From Marivita sp051859345 (GTDB taxonomy: Bacteria > Pseudomonadota > Alphaproteobacteria > Rhodobacterales > Rhodobacteraceae): 64,000 nucleotides of DNA. Below, in pieces: positions 32,656-41,693 of this stretch (positions within the stretch are counted from its first letter, which is position 1; each line of letters opens with the position of its first letter). The DNA lies in assembly GCF_051859345.1 (NCBI RefSeq), contig NZ_JBHYFV010000006.1, positions 62,001 to 126,000 on the forward strand. The letters are read 5' to 3'. Below the pieces are notes generated by a model. That model ran no database searches and was not told the origin of the DNA. It saw only the letters and a list, made by a program, of their open reading frames with translations. A program made the position numbers and the translations under genes.

Positions 32656-33348
32656 GTGACGCGTCAACATGCCGATTATCTGTTCCTTGGACTGGGAACA
32701 TGCGTTCTTGTCGCCGCCTTTATCGCGTCGGGCATGTCGGGCGCAGTGTTCTTCGAATATTTCGGCGCAGAGGATTCCCTGATCGAAAATGCCACAGCCG
32801 TCCTACTGGTCTGTGCCGGCTTTGTCCTTGGGACACGCGTGTGGCACGTCCGTAAGTCCCTGTCCCGCACGGCGTTGGTGTTGGGCTTGATTTACGGACT
32901 GGCCTATCTCTGGGCAGGTGGAGAAGAAATTTCCTGGGGGCAACGAATCTTGGGTTTTGAAAGCCCGGACTATTTTCTACAGAACAATGACCAGCAGGAA
33001 TTTACCTTTCACAATCTGGTCATCGGAGACGTCAAACTGGATGAATTCCTGTTTGGGCCTGTTCTGTCCGTCATCATCCTAAGTTACCTCATCCTGCTTC
33101 CGATCCTTTGGACCAAGGCCGACTGGGTCAAGCGGGTGACCTCCGCGATGGTCATTCCGGTTCCACGGGCCCACCACGCGGTTTTTGCGCTATTGGTGAC
33201 GCTGATCATCCCGCTGCTGGACCAAAGCCGCCGTTGGGAAGTGTACGAATGTATCTTCGCGCTTCTGTCTTTGGGGATTTTCGTCAATCCGGCCAATCCG
33301 TTGCGCCAAGATGCCCCGAACCGCGTCGTCGATACACGGGCGGCCTAG
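32656..33348 (+). CDS. Multi-pass membrane protein, family unknown
   Basis: A 230-residue protein with about six membrane helices. A central motif AGGEEISWGQRILGFESPDYFLQNNDQQEFTFHN contains conserved-looking acidic and aromatic residues at a helix end and resembles a widespread uncharacterised bacterial membrane family. GTG 32656 has GAGGA 10 nt upstream; a longer frame starts at 32569. Function not assignable. It precedes rpsU. Confidence 0.72.
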   Translation: MTRQHADYLFLGLGTCVLVAAFIASGMSGAVFFEYFGAEDSLIENATAVLLVCAGFVLGTRVWHVRKSLSRTALVLGLIYGLAYLWAGGEEISWGQRILGFESPDYFLQNNDQQEFTFHNLVIGDVKLDEFLFGPVLSVIILSYLILLPILWTKADWVKRVTSAMVIPVPRAHHAVFALLVTLIIPLLDQSRRWEVYECIFALLSLGIFVNPANPLRQDAPNRVVDTRAA

Positions 33349-33390
33349 GCACTGGACAACGCAGGGTCGCATTGTTATACGGCCCGTTCC

Positions 33391-33434
33391 TGCAAATCCT
33401 TGCAAATCCAACTTAGAAAGGTGGTGAAAACCAC
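33391..33434 (+). promoter_or_regulatory. rpsU leader: direct repeat and start-codon hairpin
   Basis: TGCAAATCC is repeated at 33391-33399 and 33401-33409. The Shine-Dalgarno AAAGG (33417-33421) lies 13 nt from the ATG, too far by normal spacing, and the gap is filled by a perfect GTGGT-GAAA-ACCAC hairpin (33421-33434) with a GNRA-type loop that ends at the base before ATG 33435. Folding would bring the ribosome site next to the start codon. Confidence 0.65.
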
Positions 33435-33641
33435 ATGCAGGTTAGTGTTCGTGACAATAACGTCGATCAGGCGCTCCGCGCTCTGAAGAAAAAGCTGCAG
33501 CGTGAAGGCGTTTTTCGTGAAATGAAGCTCAAGCAACATTTCGAAAAACCGTCCGAGAAAAAAGCACGCGAGAAAGCCGAAGCGATCCGCCGTGCGCGCA
33601 AATTGGCGCGCAAGAAGGCACAACGCGAAGGTATGCTCTAA
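33435..33641 (+). CDS. rpsU: 30S ribosomal protein S21
   Basis: A 68-residue S21, strongly basic, with the family start MQVSVRDNNVDQALRALKKKLQREGVFREMK and a lysine/arginine-rich helical tail. It helps the 30S subunit engage mRNA. The leader hairpin abutting the start codon suggests translational control. A terminator follows. Confidence 0.96.
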   Translation: MQVSVRDNNVDQALRALKKKLQREGVFREMKLKQHFEKPSEKKAREKAEAIRRARKLARKKAQREGML

Positions 33642-33670
33642 GCAGGTCTTTCCAACACGCTTTGAATCAG

Positions 33671-33710
33671 GCAACCCCCGGCGCGACAGCGTTCGGGGGT
33701 TTGCTTTTTG
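33671..33710 (+). terminator. Intrinsic terminator of rpsU
   Basis: AACCCCCG/CGGGGGTT stem with a 13-nt loop followed by TGCTTTTTG, 30 bp after the rpsU stop. The remaining 33711-33938 shows no gene. Confidence 0.85.
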
Positions 33711-33938
33711 GGAACGACGCTGTGTCGGCGTCACGCCTCAAGAAGACGCACCTGTCGGGCCTAGCCGTGCGGCAGGACCGGTGCCGAACAGGACAGGCTT
33801 GCGCGACTCAACAACATCGTGAGACACTTTTCCGTGTCAGAGCGCCATTATTTGCTTTGACGCATTTTTTCGCCCTGGATGTGCCGCGTTGAATTTCACG
33901 CATTGGCAGTCAGGGATCATTTCAAGGAAGGGATTTGC

Positions 33939-34490
33939 ATGACTGGCGAAAATTCAGCGACGAATGCCGCGGTGACCGTTGCAGCCTTTGCGGTCGAACG
34001 TGCGATTGGCGGAACCCGAGGCGGACTCGCCGGACTGGTTGTACAGCCTGTGACCTGGGCTGTCACAGGAACAGGACCAGATGCCGCCGACGCCTTTATC
34101 TACGGAGTTGGTGCGGCCGGTGTTGCAGGCGGCGCCATACTTGCCATTCCGGCGACGATCACCGGAATCATAAAGGCAGCGGTAGATGACTATGTCGGTG
34201 GCCTTGTCGCAGAAGCGAAAGCAGATGAGCCCGAGGCCGTGCGCGGCGGTATATACGGCACCGATGATTACGGGTTCTGGGCCGCGAACAACCATATAAC
34301 GGCCATGACAATCGCGAGTTACGGGGGAGTCGCCTGGCAACATCGAAACGGTGCCTATCTGTTCATCAAGGATGCCACTGACACGCCGATTTGCGACTAC
34401 CACCCTCGGTCGTATCAAAGCCTGTATCGGCCAATCATCCCGCTGCGACCAAATGGCGATCGGGTGGCCTGGACCAGCGCTGATTTCTGA
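33939..34490 (+). CDS. Hypothetical Gly/Ala-rich protein
   Basis: A 183-residue protein with no signal peptide. Residues about 5-100 are Gly/Ala/Val-rich with amphipathic and hydrophobic helices (AERAIGGTRGGLAGLVVQPVTWAV; GAAGVAGGAILAIPATITGI) suggestive of membrane insertion; residues 100-183 form a Tyr/Trp-rich soluble domain (TDDYGFWAANNHITAMTI, YHPRSYQSLYRPII). AAGGAAGGG precedes ATG 33939. Not recognised. The 206 bp after it (34491-34696) hold nothing I can identify. Confidence 0.65.
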   Translation: MTGENSATNAAVTVAAFAVERAIGGTRGGLAGLVVQPVTWAVTGTGPDAADAFIYGVGAAGVAGGAILAIPATITGIIKAAVDDYVGGLVAEAKADEPEAVRGGIYGTDDYGFWAANNHITAMTIASYGGVAWQHRNGAYLFIKDATDTPICDYHPRSYQSLYRPIIPLRPNGDRVAWTSADF

Positions 34491-34696
34491 CGCGGTGCCC
34501 AACGGGATCCGTCGGCACGATGCCAAGACGTCGGACCGATGGGTCACTCACCGCCATCGCACCCTGTGGCAGCGAGCAGAACGGCACGGCACCGGATCTG
34601 CGCATCGCGCTTGACCATCTTCGCTCAAACAGTGCTTTTCTCGCCCGACCCGATCTGACACCTTGCGCCAAAGACAAAAACGGGGGGCCATCAGTC

Positions 34697-35371
34697 ATGG
34701 CACAGGTCTGTGTGTTCGATGCCTACGGCACATTGTTCGACGTGGCCGCAGCGGCGCGTGTCGCGGCGGATGAACCGGGGCGCGCGGCGCTCAAGGCGGT
34801 TTGGCCGCAACTTGCCGAACATTGGCGTCACAAGCAGTTGCAATACACATGGCTGCGCACGATCACCCACGACTACACCCCGTTCTGGGAGGTCACGATG
34901 GACGGGTTGGACTGGGCGATGGAGAAGGTCGCCCTGGATGATCCGGAACTGCGCGAACGGCTTCTTGCGCTCTATTGGGAGCTTCCGGCCTATCACGAGG
35001 TGCCGGTGATGCTGGCGCAGCTCAAGGCGGCGGGCAAGACCTGCGCAATCCTGTCGAATGGCAGCAAGGACATGCTGGAAGGGGCCGTCGACAGCGCGGG
35101 CATCGGGACATTTCTGGATGCGGTTCTGTCGGTCGAGGATGTCGGCATCTTCAAGCCCTCGTCCATGGTCTATGACCTGGTGGGCACGGAATTCGGGTGT
35201 CCGAAGGACGACGTGCTGTTTGTGTCCTCCAACGGCTGGGATATCGCCGGGGCATCGGGTTACGGGTTCGAAACCGTCTGGGCCAATCGTGCGGGCGATC
35301 CGGTGGATCGGTTGCCACACCGCCCCGCACATGTGCTGACCGATCTGACCGCCATTCCGGAGTTGGCCTGA
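34697..35371 (+). CDS. (S)-2-haloacid dehalogenase (HAD type II)
   Basis: A 224-residue HAD hydrolase of the L-2-haloacid dehalogenase group. Catalytic Asp in VFDAYGTLFD, substrate-side KQLQYTWLR, Ser in LSNGS, Lys in FKPSSMVYDL, and SSNGWDIAGASGYGF, all in the order of L-DEX enzymes. It converts 2-haloacids to D-2-hydroxyacids, though other 2-substituted acids are possible. It starts a tight four-gene operon (overlap TGATG with the next gene). Confidence 0.92.
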   Translation: MAQVCVFDAYGTLFDVAAAARVAADEPGRAALKAVWPQLAEHWRHKQLQYTWLRTITHDYTPFWEVTMDGLDWAMEKVALDDPELRERLLALYWELPAYHEVPVMLAQLKAAGKTCAILSNGSKDMLEGAVDSAGIGTFLDAVLSVEDVGIFKPSSMVYDLVGTEFGCPKDDVLFVSSNGWDIAGASGYGFETVWANRAGDPVDRLPHRPAHVLTDLTAIPELA

Positions 35372-36192
35372 TGCCCCGTTTCACCACGTCTGACGGATTG
35401 TCGCTGTATTACACTGACCAAGGTGAAGGCCTGCCGCTGCTGTGCCTGGCCGGTTTGACCCGTGATGGGCGCGATTTCGAATTCGTCGCCCCGCATCTGG
35501 CCGGTTTGCGCCTGATTACGCTGGATTATCGCGGGCGCGGGCAATCCGGCTGGGGTGATCCGTCGACGTACCAGATCCCGGTCGAGGGGCGCGATGCGAT
35601 GGAGCTTCTCGATCACCTCGGGATCGACAAGGCAGCGGTGCTGGGAACGTCCCGCGGCGGCCTGATTGCGATGGTGCTGGCGGCGACGGCCAAGGATCGG
35701 TTGCTGGGGGTGGCCCTGAACGACATCGGGCCAGAGATTGCACCCGAGGGGCTTGAGGTCATCAAGAACTACCTTGGGCGGCCGCCGGCCTTGAAAACCC
35801 ACGCCGAGATGGCCGAGGCGCGCGCGCGCCTTCTGACCGGCTTTCCGAACGTTCCTGCGGAAAGATGGTTGCGAGAGGCGCAGATCCTGTTCAACGAGAC
35901 CGAGGCCGGGCTTGAACTGACCTACGATCCAAAGCTCCGCGAGGCGGTGCTGGAGGGCGGCGCGCAACCGTCACCCGACCTGTGGCCCTTGTTCGACGCC
36001 CTGTCCGGTGTGCCGCTGGCCTGTATCCGGGGTGCAAATTCCGATCTGCTGTCACCCGCGACCTTTGCCGAAATGAAGCGACGTCGTCCCGACATGGTCG
36101 CCGTCGAAGTGCCGGACCGGGGGCATATCCCGTTCCTTGATGAACCTGAAAGCCTGAGCGCCCTGAAGCGTTGGCTGGACATGCTGAGGTAG
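35371..36192 (+). CDS. Alpha/beta hydrolase
   Basis: A 273-residue alpha/beta hydrolase. Nucleophile elbow GTSRGG, catalytic His in DRGHIPFLDEP. Residues LDYRGRGQSGWGD are typical of the epoxide-hydrolase/lactonase superfamily. Start codon overlaps the dehalogenase stop, so it is translationally coupled. The substrate is unknown; a link to the dehalogenase product is plausible. Confidence 0.88.
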   Translation: MPRFTTSDGLSLYYTDQGEGLPLLCLAGLTRDGRDFEFVAPHLAGLRLITLDYRGRGQSGWGDPSTYQIPVEGRDAMELLDHLGIDKAAVLGTSRGGLIAMVLAATAKDRLLGVALNDIGPEIAPEGLEVIKNYLGRPPALKTHAEMAEARARLLTGFPNVPAERWLREAQILFNETEAGLELTYDPKLREAVLEGGAQPSPDLWPLFDALSGVPLACIRGANSDLLSPATFAEMKRRRPDMVAVEVPDRGHIPFLDEPESLSALKRWLDMLR

Positions 36193-36195
36193 CCA

Positions 36196-37173
36196 ATGGA
36201 CATTCAACGCATCGAGGCGGCAGCGGGCCGCCTGAAGGGTCACGCACGGGTGACGCCGCTTTTGTCTTCGCCCTTCCTGGACGAGATCGCGGGGCGGCGC
36301 GTGTTGGTCAAGGCAGAGTGCCTGCAACACACCGGAAGCTTCAAGTATCGCGGCGCGCGATCGGCCTTGTCGGCCTTGCCTGAAGCACAGCGCAAGACTG
36401 GCGTAATCGCCTATTCCTCGGGCAATCATGCGCAGGGTGTGGCCTTGGCCGCCCGGCAGTTCGGCGTAAGCGCGGTGATCGTGATGCCTGGCGATGCGCC
36501 GAAGATGAAGATCGACAACACCCGCGCTTTGGGGGCCGAGGTGGTGCTTTATGATCGTGCCACCGAAGACCGCGATGTCATCGGGGCGAAACTGGCCGGT
36601 GACCGGGGTCTGACCTTGATCCGGCCTTATGACGAACCCGAAGTGATTGCCGGGCAAGGCACCTGCGGTCTTGAGATCGCGGCGCAGGCGGCCGAGTTGA
36701 GTGTGACAGAGGCCGAGGTGATCGTGTGCTGTGGCGGGGGGGGATTGACCTCTGGCATTGCGCTTGCGCTTGAGGCGCACGCACCGGGGATGCGGGTGCG
36801 ACCGGCGGAACCCGAAGGGTTTGACGACGTGGCGCGATCACTGGCGTCGGGCAAGATCGAACACAACACCGGCAACGCCAACGGCCTGTGTGATGCCATC
36901 GTCACGCCGCAACCGGGGAACATCACGTTCCCGATCATGCACCGGCTGTGCGGCCCCGGTCTGGTGGTCACAAATGACGAGGCACAAAAAGCGATGGCGC
37001 AGGCCTTTGCGCGGCTCAAGCTGGTGGCGGAACCGGGGGGCGCGGTAGCCCTGGCGGCGGCGCTTTATCACGGGAACCGGATCGAAGGGGATACAGTGAT
37101 CTGTACCATTTCGGGCGGCAATGTGGACCGCGCGGTGTTCCTTCGCGCACTGGAACAATTCGGAGAGGGTTAA
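36196..37173 (+). CDS. Threonine/serine dehydratase-like PLP enzyme
   Basis: A 325-residue fold-type II PLP enzyme. The PLP lysine lies in TGSFKYRGAR, phosphate loop is CGGGGLTSG, and SSGNHAQGVALAA is the substrate-binding Asn loop. The size without ACT domain fits catabolic threonine dehydratase, serine racemase or 3-hydroxyaspartate dehydratase. It starts 3 bp after the hydrolase stop, within the same operon. Confidence 0.9.
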   Translation: MDIQRIEAAAGRLKGHARVTPLLSSPFLDEIAGRRVLVKAECLQHTGSFKYRGARSALSALPEAQRKTGVIAYSSGNHAQGVALAARQFGVSAVIVMPGDAPKMKIDNTRALGAEVVLYDRATEDRDVIGAKLAGDRGLTLIRPYDEPEVIAGQGTCGLEIAAQAAELSVTEAEVIVCCGGGGLTSGIALALEAHAPGMRVRPAEPEGFDDVARSLASGKIEHNTGNANGLCDAIVTPQPGNITFPIMHRLCGPGLVVTNDEAQKAMAQAFARLKLVAEPGGAVALAAALYHGNRIEGDTVICTISGGNVDRAVFLRALEQFGEG

Positions 37174-38373
37174 GTGCAGGACATCACGGTTGCGAGTTTC
37201 AACGTCAAGAACCTGATCGGACCGGATCAGGAATATTACAGGTTCCAGACCTACACACCCGAGGAATACGCCTGGAAAGCGGACTGGATGGCGGATCAGC
37301 TCCTAGCGCTGGACGCGGATGTGGTGGGCTTTCAGGAGATCTTCGACGAAGCGCCCCTGCAAGCCGTGATCGACGAAGCAACCCGACGCTCGGACATCCT
37401 GAATGACGCGGCGCAGCCGGACCAGACCAAGAAATACCGCAAGAAGGCGATCTTTCGCAGGCTGGAAAGCGGTGGCTATCACGGGGCGTCCCTGGCCTTT
37501 GCGCCCAATGTCGCTGATGCGGGCATTCCCGGCGAACGGCGCCCCGGCGTGGCGGTGCTGTCGCGGCTGGGCTTTGCGGGGGCACCCGAGATCATCCAGG
37601 ATTTGCCTGCGCCGCTTGTCATTCCTTTTGCTCCGCTGCGCGGGTTGGACGGGGGCGATGCGGGACAGTTCACACTGAAACGTCTGTCGCGCCCCATCCT
37701 CAAGGTGCGGATTGCGATGGGTGGACAGGTGGTGACGGTGTTCAACTGTCACCTGAAATCCAAACTTGGCGAATACATCACACCCACCGGGGCAGCCTTT
37801 GCGCCCGAGGCCGATCTGACCACCTACGACCCGCTTGGCCGCGCGATGGGATCACTCCGTGCGGCGGTGCGCCGGATGGCCGAGGCCTGGGTGCTGCGGC
37901 AGGCGATCGTGACCGAGTTGAACGCAGGCCATCCGGTGATCGCGATGGGCGATTACAACGACGGCGAACATGCGGTCAGTTCGGAAATCATCGCCGGAGA
38001 ACGCCCGTTCAAGAACTACAGCTGGATGCTGCGCCATGATGCCGAACATCGGGCGGACCGCTACACGGCCGAGGAGAACGAGCAGATCACCGAAGCAGTG
38101 GAACGTGTGCGCCTGCGGTCGGCAGAAAAGCTTTTTGTGCGCAAATCCCTGCGCGACATGGTGTATACCTCGGCCTTTGGCGGCGTGTTCGAAAGCATCG
38201 ACCAGATCTGGCTGTCGCGCCATTTCGACCCCGACAACGCGGCGCGCATCGGTGACATGACCTATTTCAGCGTGCTCAACGATCACCTGACCGATGGCAG
38301 CCACCCCGAAGCGCCGTATAACAAGCTGGCCAGCGATCACGGTCAGATCATGGCGCATCTGAGACTCCGCTAG
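37174..38373 (+). CDS. Endonuclease/exonuclease/phosphatase (EEP) family protein
   Basis: A 399-residue EEP-fold hydrolase. Motifs in order: ASFNVKNL, VVGFQEIF, FNCHLKSK, MGDYND, and SDHGQIMA, which carry the metal and catalytic residues. No signal peptide, so cytoplasmic. It starts (GTG) immediately after the dehydratase stop. Phosphodiesterase or nuclease activity; substrate unknown. Confidence 0.88.
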   Translation: MQDITVASFNVKNLIGPDQEYYRFQTYTPEEYAWKADWMADQLLALDADVVGFQEIFDEAPLQAVIDEATRRSDILNDAAQPDQTKKYRKKAIFRRLESGGYHGASLAFAPNVADAGIPGERRPGVAVLSRLGFAGAPEIIQDLPAPLVIPFAPLRGLDGGDAGQFTLKRLSRPILKVRIAMGGQVVTVFNCHLKSKLGEYITPTGAAFAPEADLTTYDPLGRAMGSLRAAVRRMAEAWVLRQAIVTELNAGHPVIAMGDYNDGEHAVSSEIIAGERPFKNYSWMLRHDAEHRADRYTAEENEQITEAVERVRLRSAEKLFVRKSLRDMVYTSAFGGVFESIDQIWLSRHFDPDNAARIGDMTYFSVLNDHLTDGSHPEAPYNKLASDHGQIMAHLRLR

Positions 38374-38385
38374 CTGTGTGCGCTG

Positions 38386-38416
38386 CCCCCGTCCGCCTTT
38401 GGCGGACGCCCACGGG
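38386..38416 (+). terminator. GC-rich hairpin after the four-gene operon
   Basis: GTCCGCC-TTT-GGCGGAC perfect 7-bp stem with outer CCC/GGG pairing, followed by ACAATTGAAAACCAGAGAAGATG. Resembles in layout the hairpin cluster at 45260-45348. Probable transcription terminator. Confidence 0.55.
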
Positions 38417-38452
38417 ACAATTGAAAACCAGAGAAGATGAGGACGCTCTGTC

Positions 38453-39241
38453 ATGCATATCGCTGATCTTGATGGCATCCGGTTGCATTACCGGATCGAC
38501 GGTGACCCGGACGGCGCGCCAGTGGTGTTTTCCAATTCGCTCGGCACCGACCTGCGTCTCTGGGACAAGGTCATTGCGCGTCTTCCGCAGACCGGGCTGA
38601 AATTCATCCGCTACGATACGCGCGGGCATGGATTGTCCGAGTGTCCCGCACCGCCCTATGGCATGGGGTCCTTGGTACGCGACGTGGAACAGTTGATGGA
38701 CCAACTGGACATCCGCGACGCGGTGTTCGTCGGACTGTCCATCGGCGGCATGATCGCCCAAGGGCTGGCGGCAAAGCGGCTGGATCTCGTGCGCGCGATG
38801 GTGCTGTCGAACACGGCTGCCCGGATCGCCACACGCGCCATCTGGGACCAGCGGATCGCGGATGTCGCGGCAGGTGGGATCGAGACGCTGGCCGAAGCGA
38901 CCATGATCCGCTGGTTCACACCAGCCTTCCGCAAGACCGCCGAATTCACCGCGTGGCGCAACATGCTGACCCGTACTCCGGCCGACGGATATATCGGCTG
39001 CTCACACGCGATTGCCGGGACGGATTTCTACACCACAACCGCCGCGTTGCGCCTGCCGACACTGGGCATCGCGGGCAGCGAGGATGGATCGACCCCACCC
39101 GACCTGGTGCGTGAAACCGTCGATCTGGTGCCCGGATCGCAGTTTCACCTGATCCGCAAGGCGGGGCATCTTCCTTGCGTGGAAGCGTCTGAGGAATACG
39201 CCCGGGTTCTAAGCGATTTTATTGCCGCACAGGCGCATTGA
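38453..39241 (+). CDS. pcaD: 3-oxoadipate enol-lactonase-like hydrolase
   Basis: A 262-residue alpha/beta hydrolase matching PcaD of the beta-ketoadipate pathway: IDGDPDGAPVVFSNSLGTDLRLWDKV, YDTRGHGLSECP, nucleophile elbow VGLSIGGMIAQGLA, catalytic His in RKAGHLPCVEASE. It hydrolyses 3-oxoadipate enol-lactone. No other pca genes lie adjacent, so a related lactonase activity is possible. Confidence 0.85.
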   Translation: MHIADLDGIRLHYRIDGDPDGAPVVFSNSLGTDLRLWDKVIARLPQTGLKFIRYDTRGHGLSECPAPPYGMGSLVRDVEQLMDQLDIRDAVFVGLSIGGMIAQGLAAKRLDLVRAMVLSNTAARIATRAIWDQRIADVAAGGIETLAEATMIRWFTPAFRKTAEFTAWRNMLTRTPADGYIGCSHAIAGTDFYTTTAALRLPTLGIAGSEDGSTPPDLVRETVDLVPGSQFHLIRKAGHLPCVEASEEYARVLSDFIAAQAH

Positions 39242-39310
39242 CTGGGCACCTGTCAAGTGTAGTTTACACAGCCATGGCGCATTGGCCTGATTTCGTGAAA
39301 GCCCTTCCTG

Positions 39311-40516
39311 ATGCGCCTGCCCGTTGCTTTCATCCTGATCACTGTCATGATCGACGCGATGGGTGTTGGCCTGATCATCCCGGTCATGCCCGACCTGATC
39401 CGCGACGTGACCGGCGGCGACCTTGCCCATGCCGCGCTTTGGGGCGGCGTCCTGACGACGGTCTTTGCCGTGATGCAGTTTCTGTTCGGCCCGGTGATCG
39501 GCAACCTGTCGGACCGCTATGGCCGCAGGCCCGTGCTTCTGGTGTCCTTGGTTGTCATGGCTGCCGATTATGTGGTGATGGCAGTGGCTGGAACGATGTG
39601 GTTGTTGCTGTTGGGGCGGATGATCGGCGGGATCACGGCAGCCACGCAATCGACCGCGTCTGCCTACATGGCCGATATCTCGGCTCCTGAAAAGAAAGCG
39701 CAGAATTTCGGACTGGTCGGGGCTGCCTTTGGCCTGGGGTTTGTGATCGGCCCGCTGATGGGCGGACTGCTGGGAGAGTGGGGCACGCGGGCCCCGTTCT
39801 GGGCGGCGGCGGGATTGGCCGGGGCCAATGCTGTCCTGGGATATTTCGTGTTGGGCGAAACCGTGACCGACGCCATCCGACGGCCGTTCCAATGGCGGCG
39901 GGCCAACCCTTTGGGCGCGTTCAAGTCGCTGGGACAATTTCCCGGGTTTGGGCGGTTGTTCTTGGTGTTCTTTCTCTACCAGGTGGCGTTCTTCGTCTAT
40001 CCGGCGGTCTGGGCCTATTTCGGCCATGCGCGGTTTGGTTGGAACGCCGGGATGGTTGGCCTGTCCTTGGGCCTGTTCGGGATCATGATGGCCGTGGTTC
40101 AGGGCGGATTGATCCGGCTGATCCTTGCCCGGCTTGGGGAACGGGGAACGGTGATCTATGGACTGGTGTTCGACGTCTTCGCCTTTGCAGCGCTGGCCTT
40201 TGTCACGTCCGGCACCGTGGCGCTGATCCTGACGCCACTCGCCGCGCTTGGGGCGGTGATCACACCCGCCCTTCAGGGCATCATGTCAAAGGCGGTGGGC
40301 GACACGCGACAGGGCGAACTGCAAGGGGCGCTGACATCGGTGAGTGCGGTGGCGATGATCCTGGCACCGTTGCTCATGACGTCGGTCTTTGCTCAGTTCA
40401 CCCGAAGCGATGCCCCGGTCTATTTCCCCGGCGCGCCATTCCTTCTGTCGCTTGGCCTGATCGTCATCGCGCTGGCGGTCTTTCTGAACCCCAGGAACCG
40501 CGCTGTCGCGGCCTGA
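39311..40516 (+). CDS. TCR/Tet-type MFS efflux transporter
   Basis: A 401-residue, 12-helix major facilitator of the TetA(drug:H+ antiporter-1) group. Motif A is GNLSDRYGRRPVLL between helices 2 and 3; the Asp in MIDAMGVGLIIPVMPDL of helix 1 and the FGLGFVIGPLMGGLLGEWG region of helix 5 (antiporter motif C) are seen. It is chromosomal and lacks a TetR beside it, so the substrate is uncertain. Start codon has only a weak ribosome site. Confidence 0.88.
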   Translation: MRLPVAFILITVMIDAMGVGLIIPVMPDLIRDVTGGDLAHAALWGGVLTTVFAVMQFLFGPVIGNLSDRYGRRPVLLVSLVVMAADYVVMAVAGTMWLLLLGRMIGGITAATQSTASAYMADISAPEKKAQNFGLVGAAFGLGFVIGPLMGGLLGEWGTRAPFWAAAGLAGANAVLGYFVLGETVTDAIRRPFQWRRANPLGAFKSLGQFPGFGRLFLVFFLYQVAFFVYPAVWAYFGHARFGWNAGMVGLSLGLFGIMMAVVQGGLIRLILARLGERGTVIYGLVFDVFAFAALAFVTSGTVALILTPLAALGAVITPALQGIMSKAVGDTRQGELQGALTSVSAVAMILAPLLMTSVFAQFTRSDAPVYFPGAPFLLSLGLIVIALAVFLNPRNRAVAA

Positions 40517-40590
40517 CCGACGAAAGTCGATTCCCGCTTGCCCTCTTGCCACACCCGCCGCACGGTGCGCGAAAGATCAAAGGAGAGGTC

Positions 40591-41670
40591 ATGACCCGCA
40601 TCAGAGCCGCTGTCTGCACCGAATTCGGAAAACCGCTGATCCTCGAAACGCTTGACCTGCGCGCGCCGCAGGCAGGCGAAATCGAAGTCACGCTGGAGGC
40701 GGTGGCGATCTGCCATTCCGACATTCATTTTGCAGAAGGCGCTTGGGGTGGCGATCTGCCTGCGGTCTATGGCCACGAGGCCGCGGGGCGCGTTTCCGCA
40801 ATCGGGTCGGGTGTGAAAGACCTGATCGACGGTCAGCGCGTGGTGGTGACGCTGATCCGGGCCTGTGGCACCTGCCCGAACTGTGCCAGCGGCAAGCCGA
40901 CGATCTGCGAGAACCCGGGTGCCGGACCGTCACCGATCCGCCGCGCCGATGGCACGCCCGTGGTGCAGGCGATGAATTGCGGTGCGTTTGCCGAACGTGT
41001 GCTGGTGGATCAGAGCCAGGTGGTGCCCCTGCCCGAGGACATGCCCCCCGAAGCTGTGGCGCTGATGGCCTGCGGCGTGATCACCGGCGTTGGAGCGGTG
41101 GTCAATGCCGGTCGCCTGCGCGCTGGTGAGGACGTGGTGGTGATCGGAGCAGGCGGTGTGGGACTGAACGCGATCCAGGGCGCACGACTTGCAGGCGCGC
41201 GCCGGATTGTGGCCGTGGACATGACCGCGGAAAAGCTGGAAACGGCCAAGGCGTTCGGGGCGACGGATGGCGTATTGACCACTGGCCAGACGCCCTGGAA
41301 AGACGTGATGCGCGTGCTGGGACGGGGTGCGGATCTGGTCGCCGTCACCGTCGGCGCGATCCCCGCCTATAACGACGCCCCCCGCTATCTGGGCTGGGGT
41401 GGGCGTATGGTGATGATCGGCATGCCGCATTCCGGCGCAATGGCGGAATACGAACCTGTTGTGCTGGCCTACATGGCGCAAGGCATGATCGGATCGAAAA
41501 TGGGCGATGTGGTGATCCGCCGGGACATTCCCTGGCTGGCCGACCTCTACCGTCAGGGGCGCCTCAAGCTGGACGAGCTGGTGTCGGGCCGCTGGTCACT
41601 GGAGCAGATCAACGAGGCCATCGCTGACACCAAGGCAGGGGGCGCGAAACGCAATGTCATCCTGTTCTGA
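40591..41670 (+). CDS. Zinc-dependent alcohol dehydrogenase
   Basis: A 359-residue MDR-superfamily dehydrogenase. Catalytic zinc ligands are C in AICHSD, H-E in YGHEAAG and the later C in ACGVI; structural-zinc cysteines are CGTCPNC...C; Rossmann motif GAGGVGLNAIQGA binds NAD(P). AGGAGAGG precedes ATG 40591. It may act on a sugar or hydroxy-acid with the enolase-superfamily enzyme downstream. Twin hairpins follow the stop. Confidence 0.92.
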   Translation: MTRIRAAVCTEFGKPLILETLDLRAPQAGEIEVTLEAVAICHSDIHFAEGAWGGDLPAVYGHEAAGRVSAIGSGVKDLIDGQRVVVTLIRACGTCPNCASGKPTICENPGAGPSPIRRADGTPVVQAMNCGAFAERVLVDQSQVVPLPEDMPPEAVALMACGVITGVGAVVNAGRLRAGEDVVVIGAGGVGLNAIQGARLAGARRIVAVDMTAEKLETAKAFGATDGVLTTGQTPWKDVMRVLGRGADLVAVTVGAIPAYNDAPRYLGWGGRMVMIGMPHSGAMAEYEPVVLAYMAQGMIGSKMGDVVIRRDIPWLADLYRQGRLKLDELVSGRWSLEQINEAIADTKAGGAKRNVILF

Positions 41671-41693
41671 TCGCCCGATGCCACACCGCGACG

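Noticed and set aside
39311..40516. Acquired tetracycline-resistance gene
   Set aside because: TetA-like motifs are shared by many chromosomal multidrug or sugar exporters; no TetR, mobile element or composition change flanks it.
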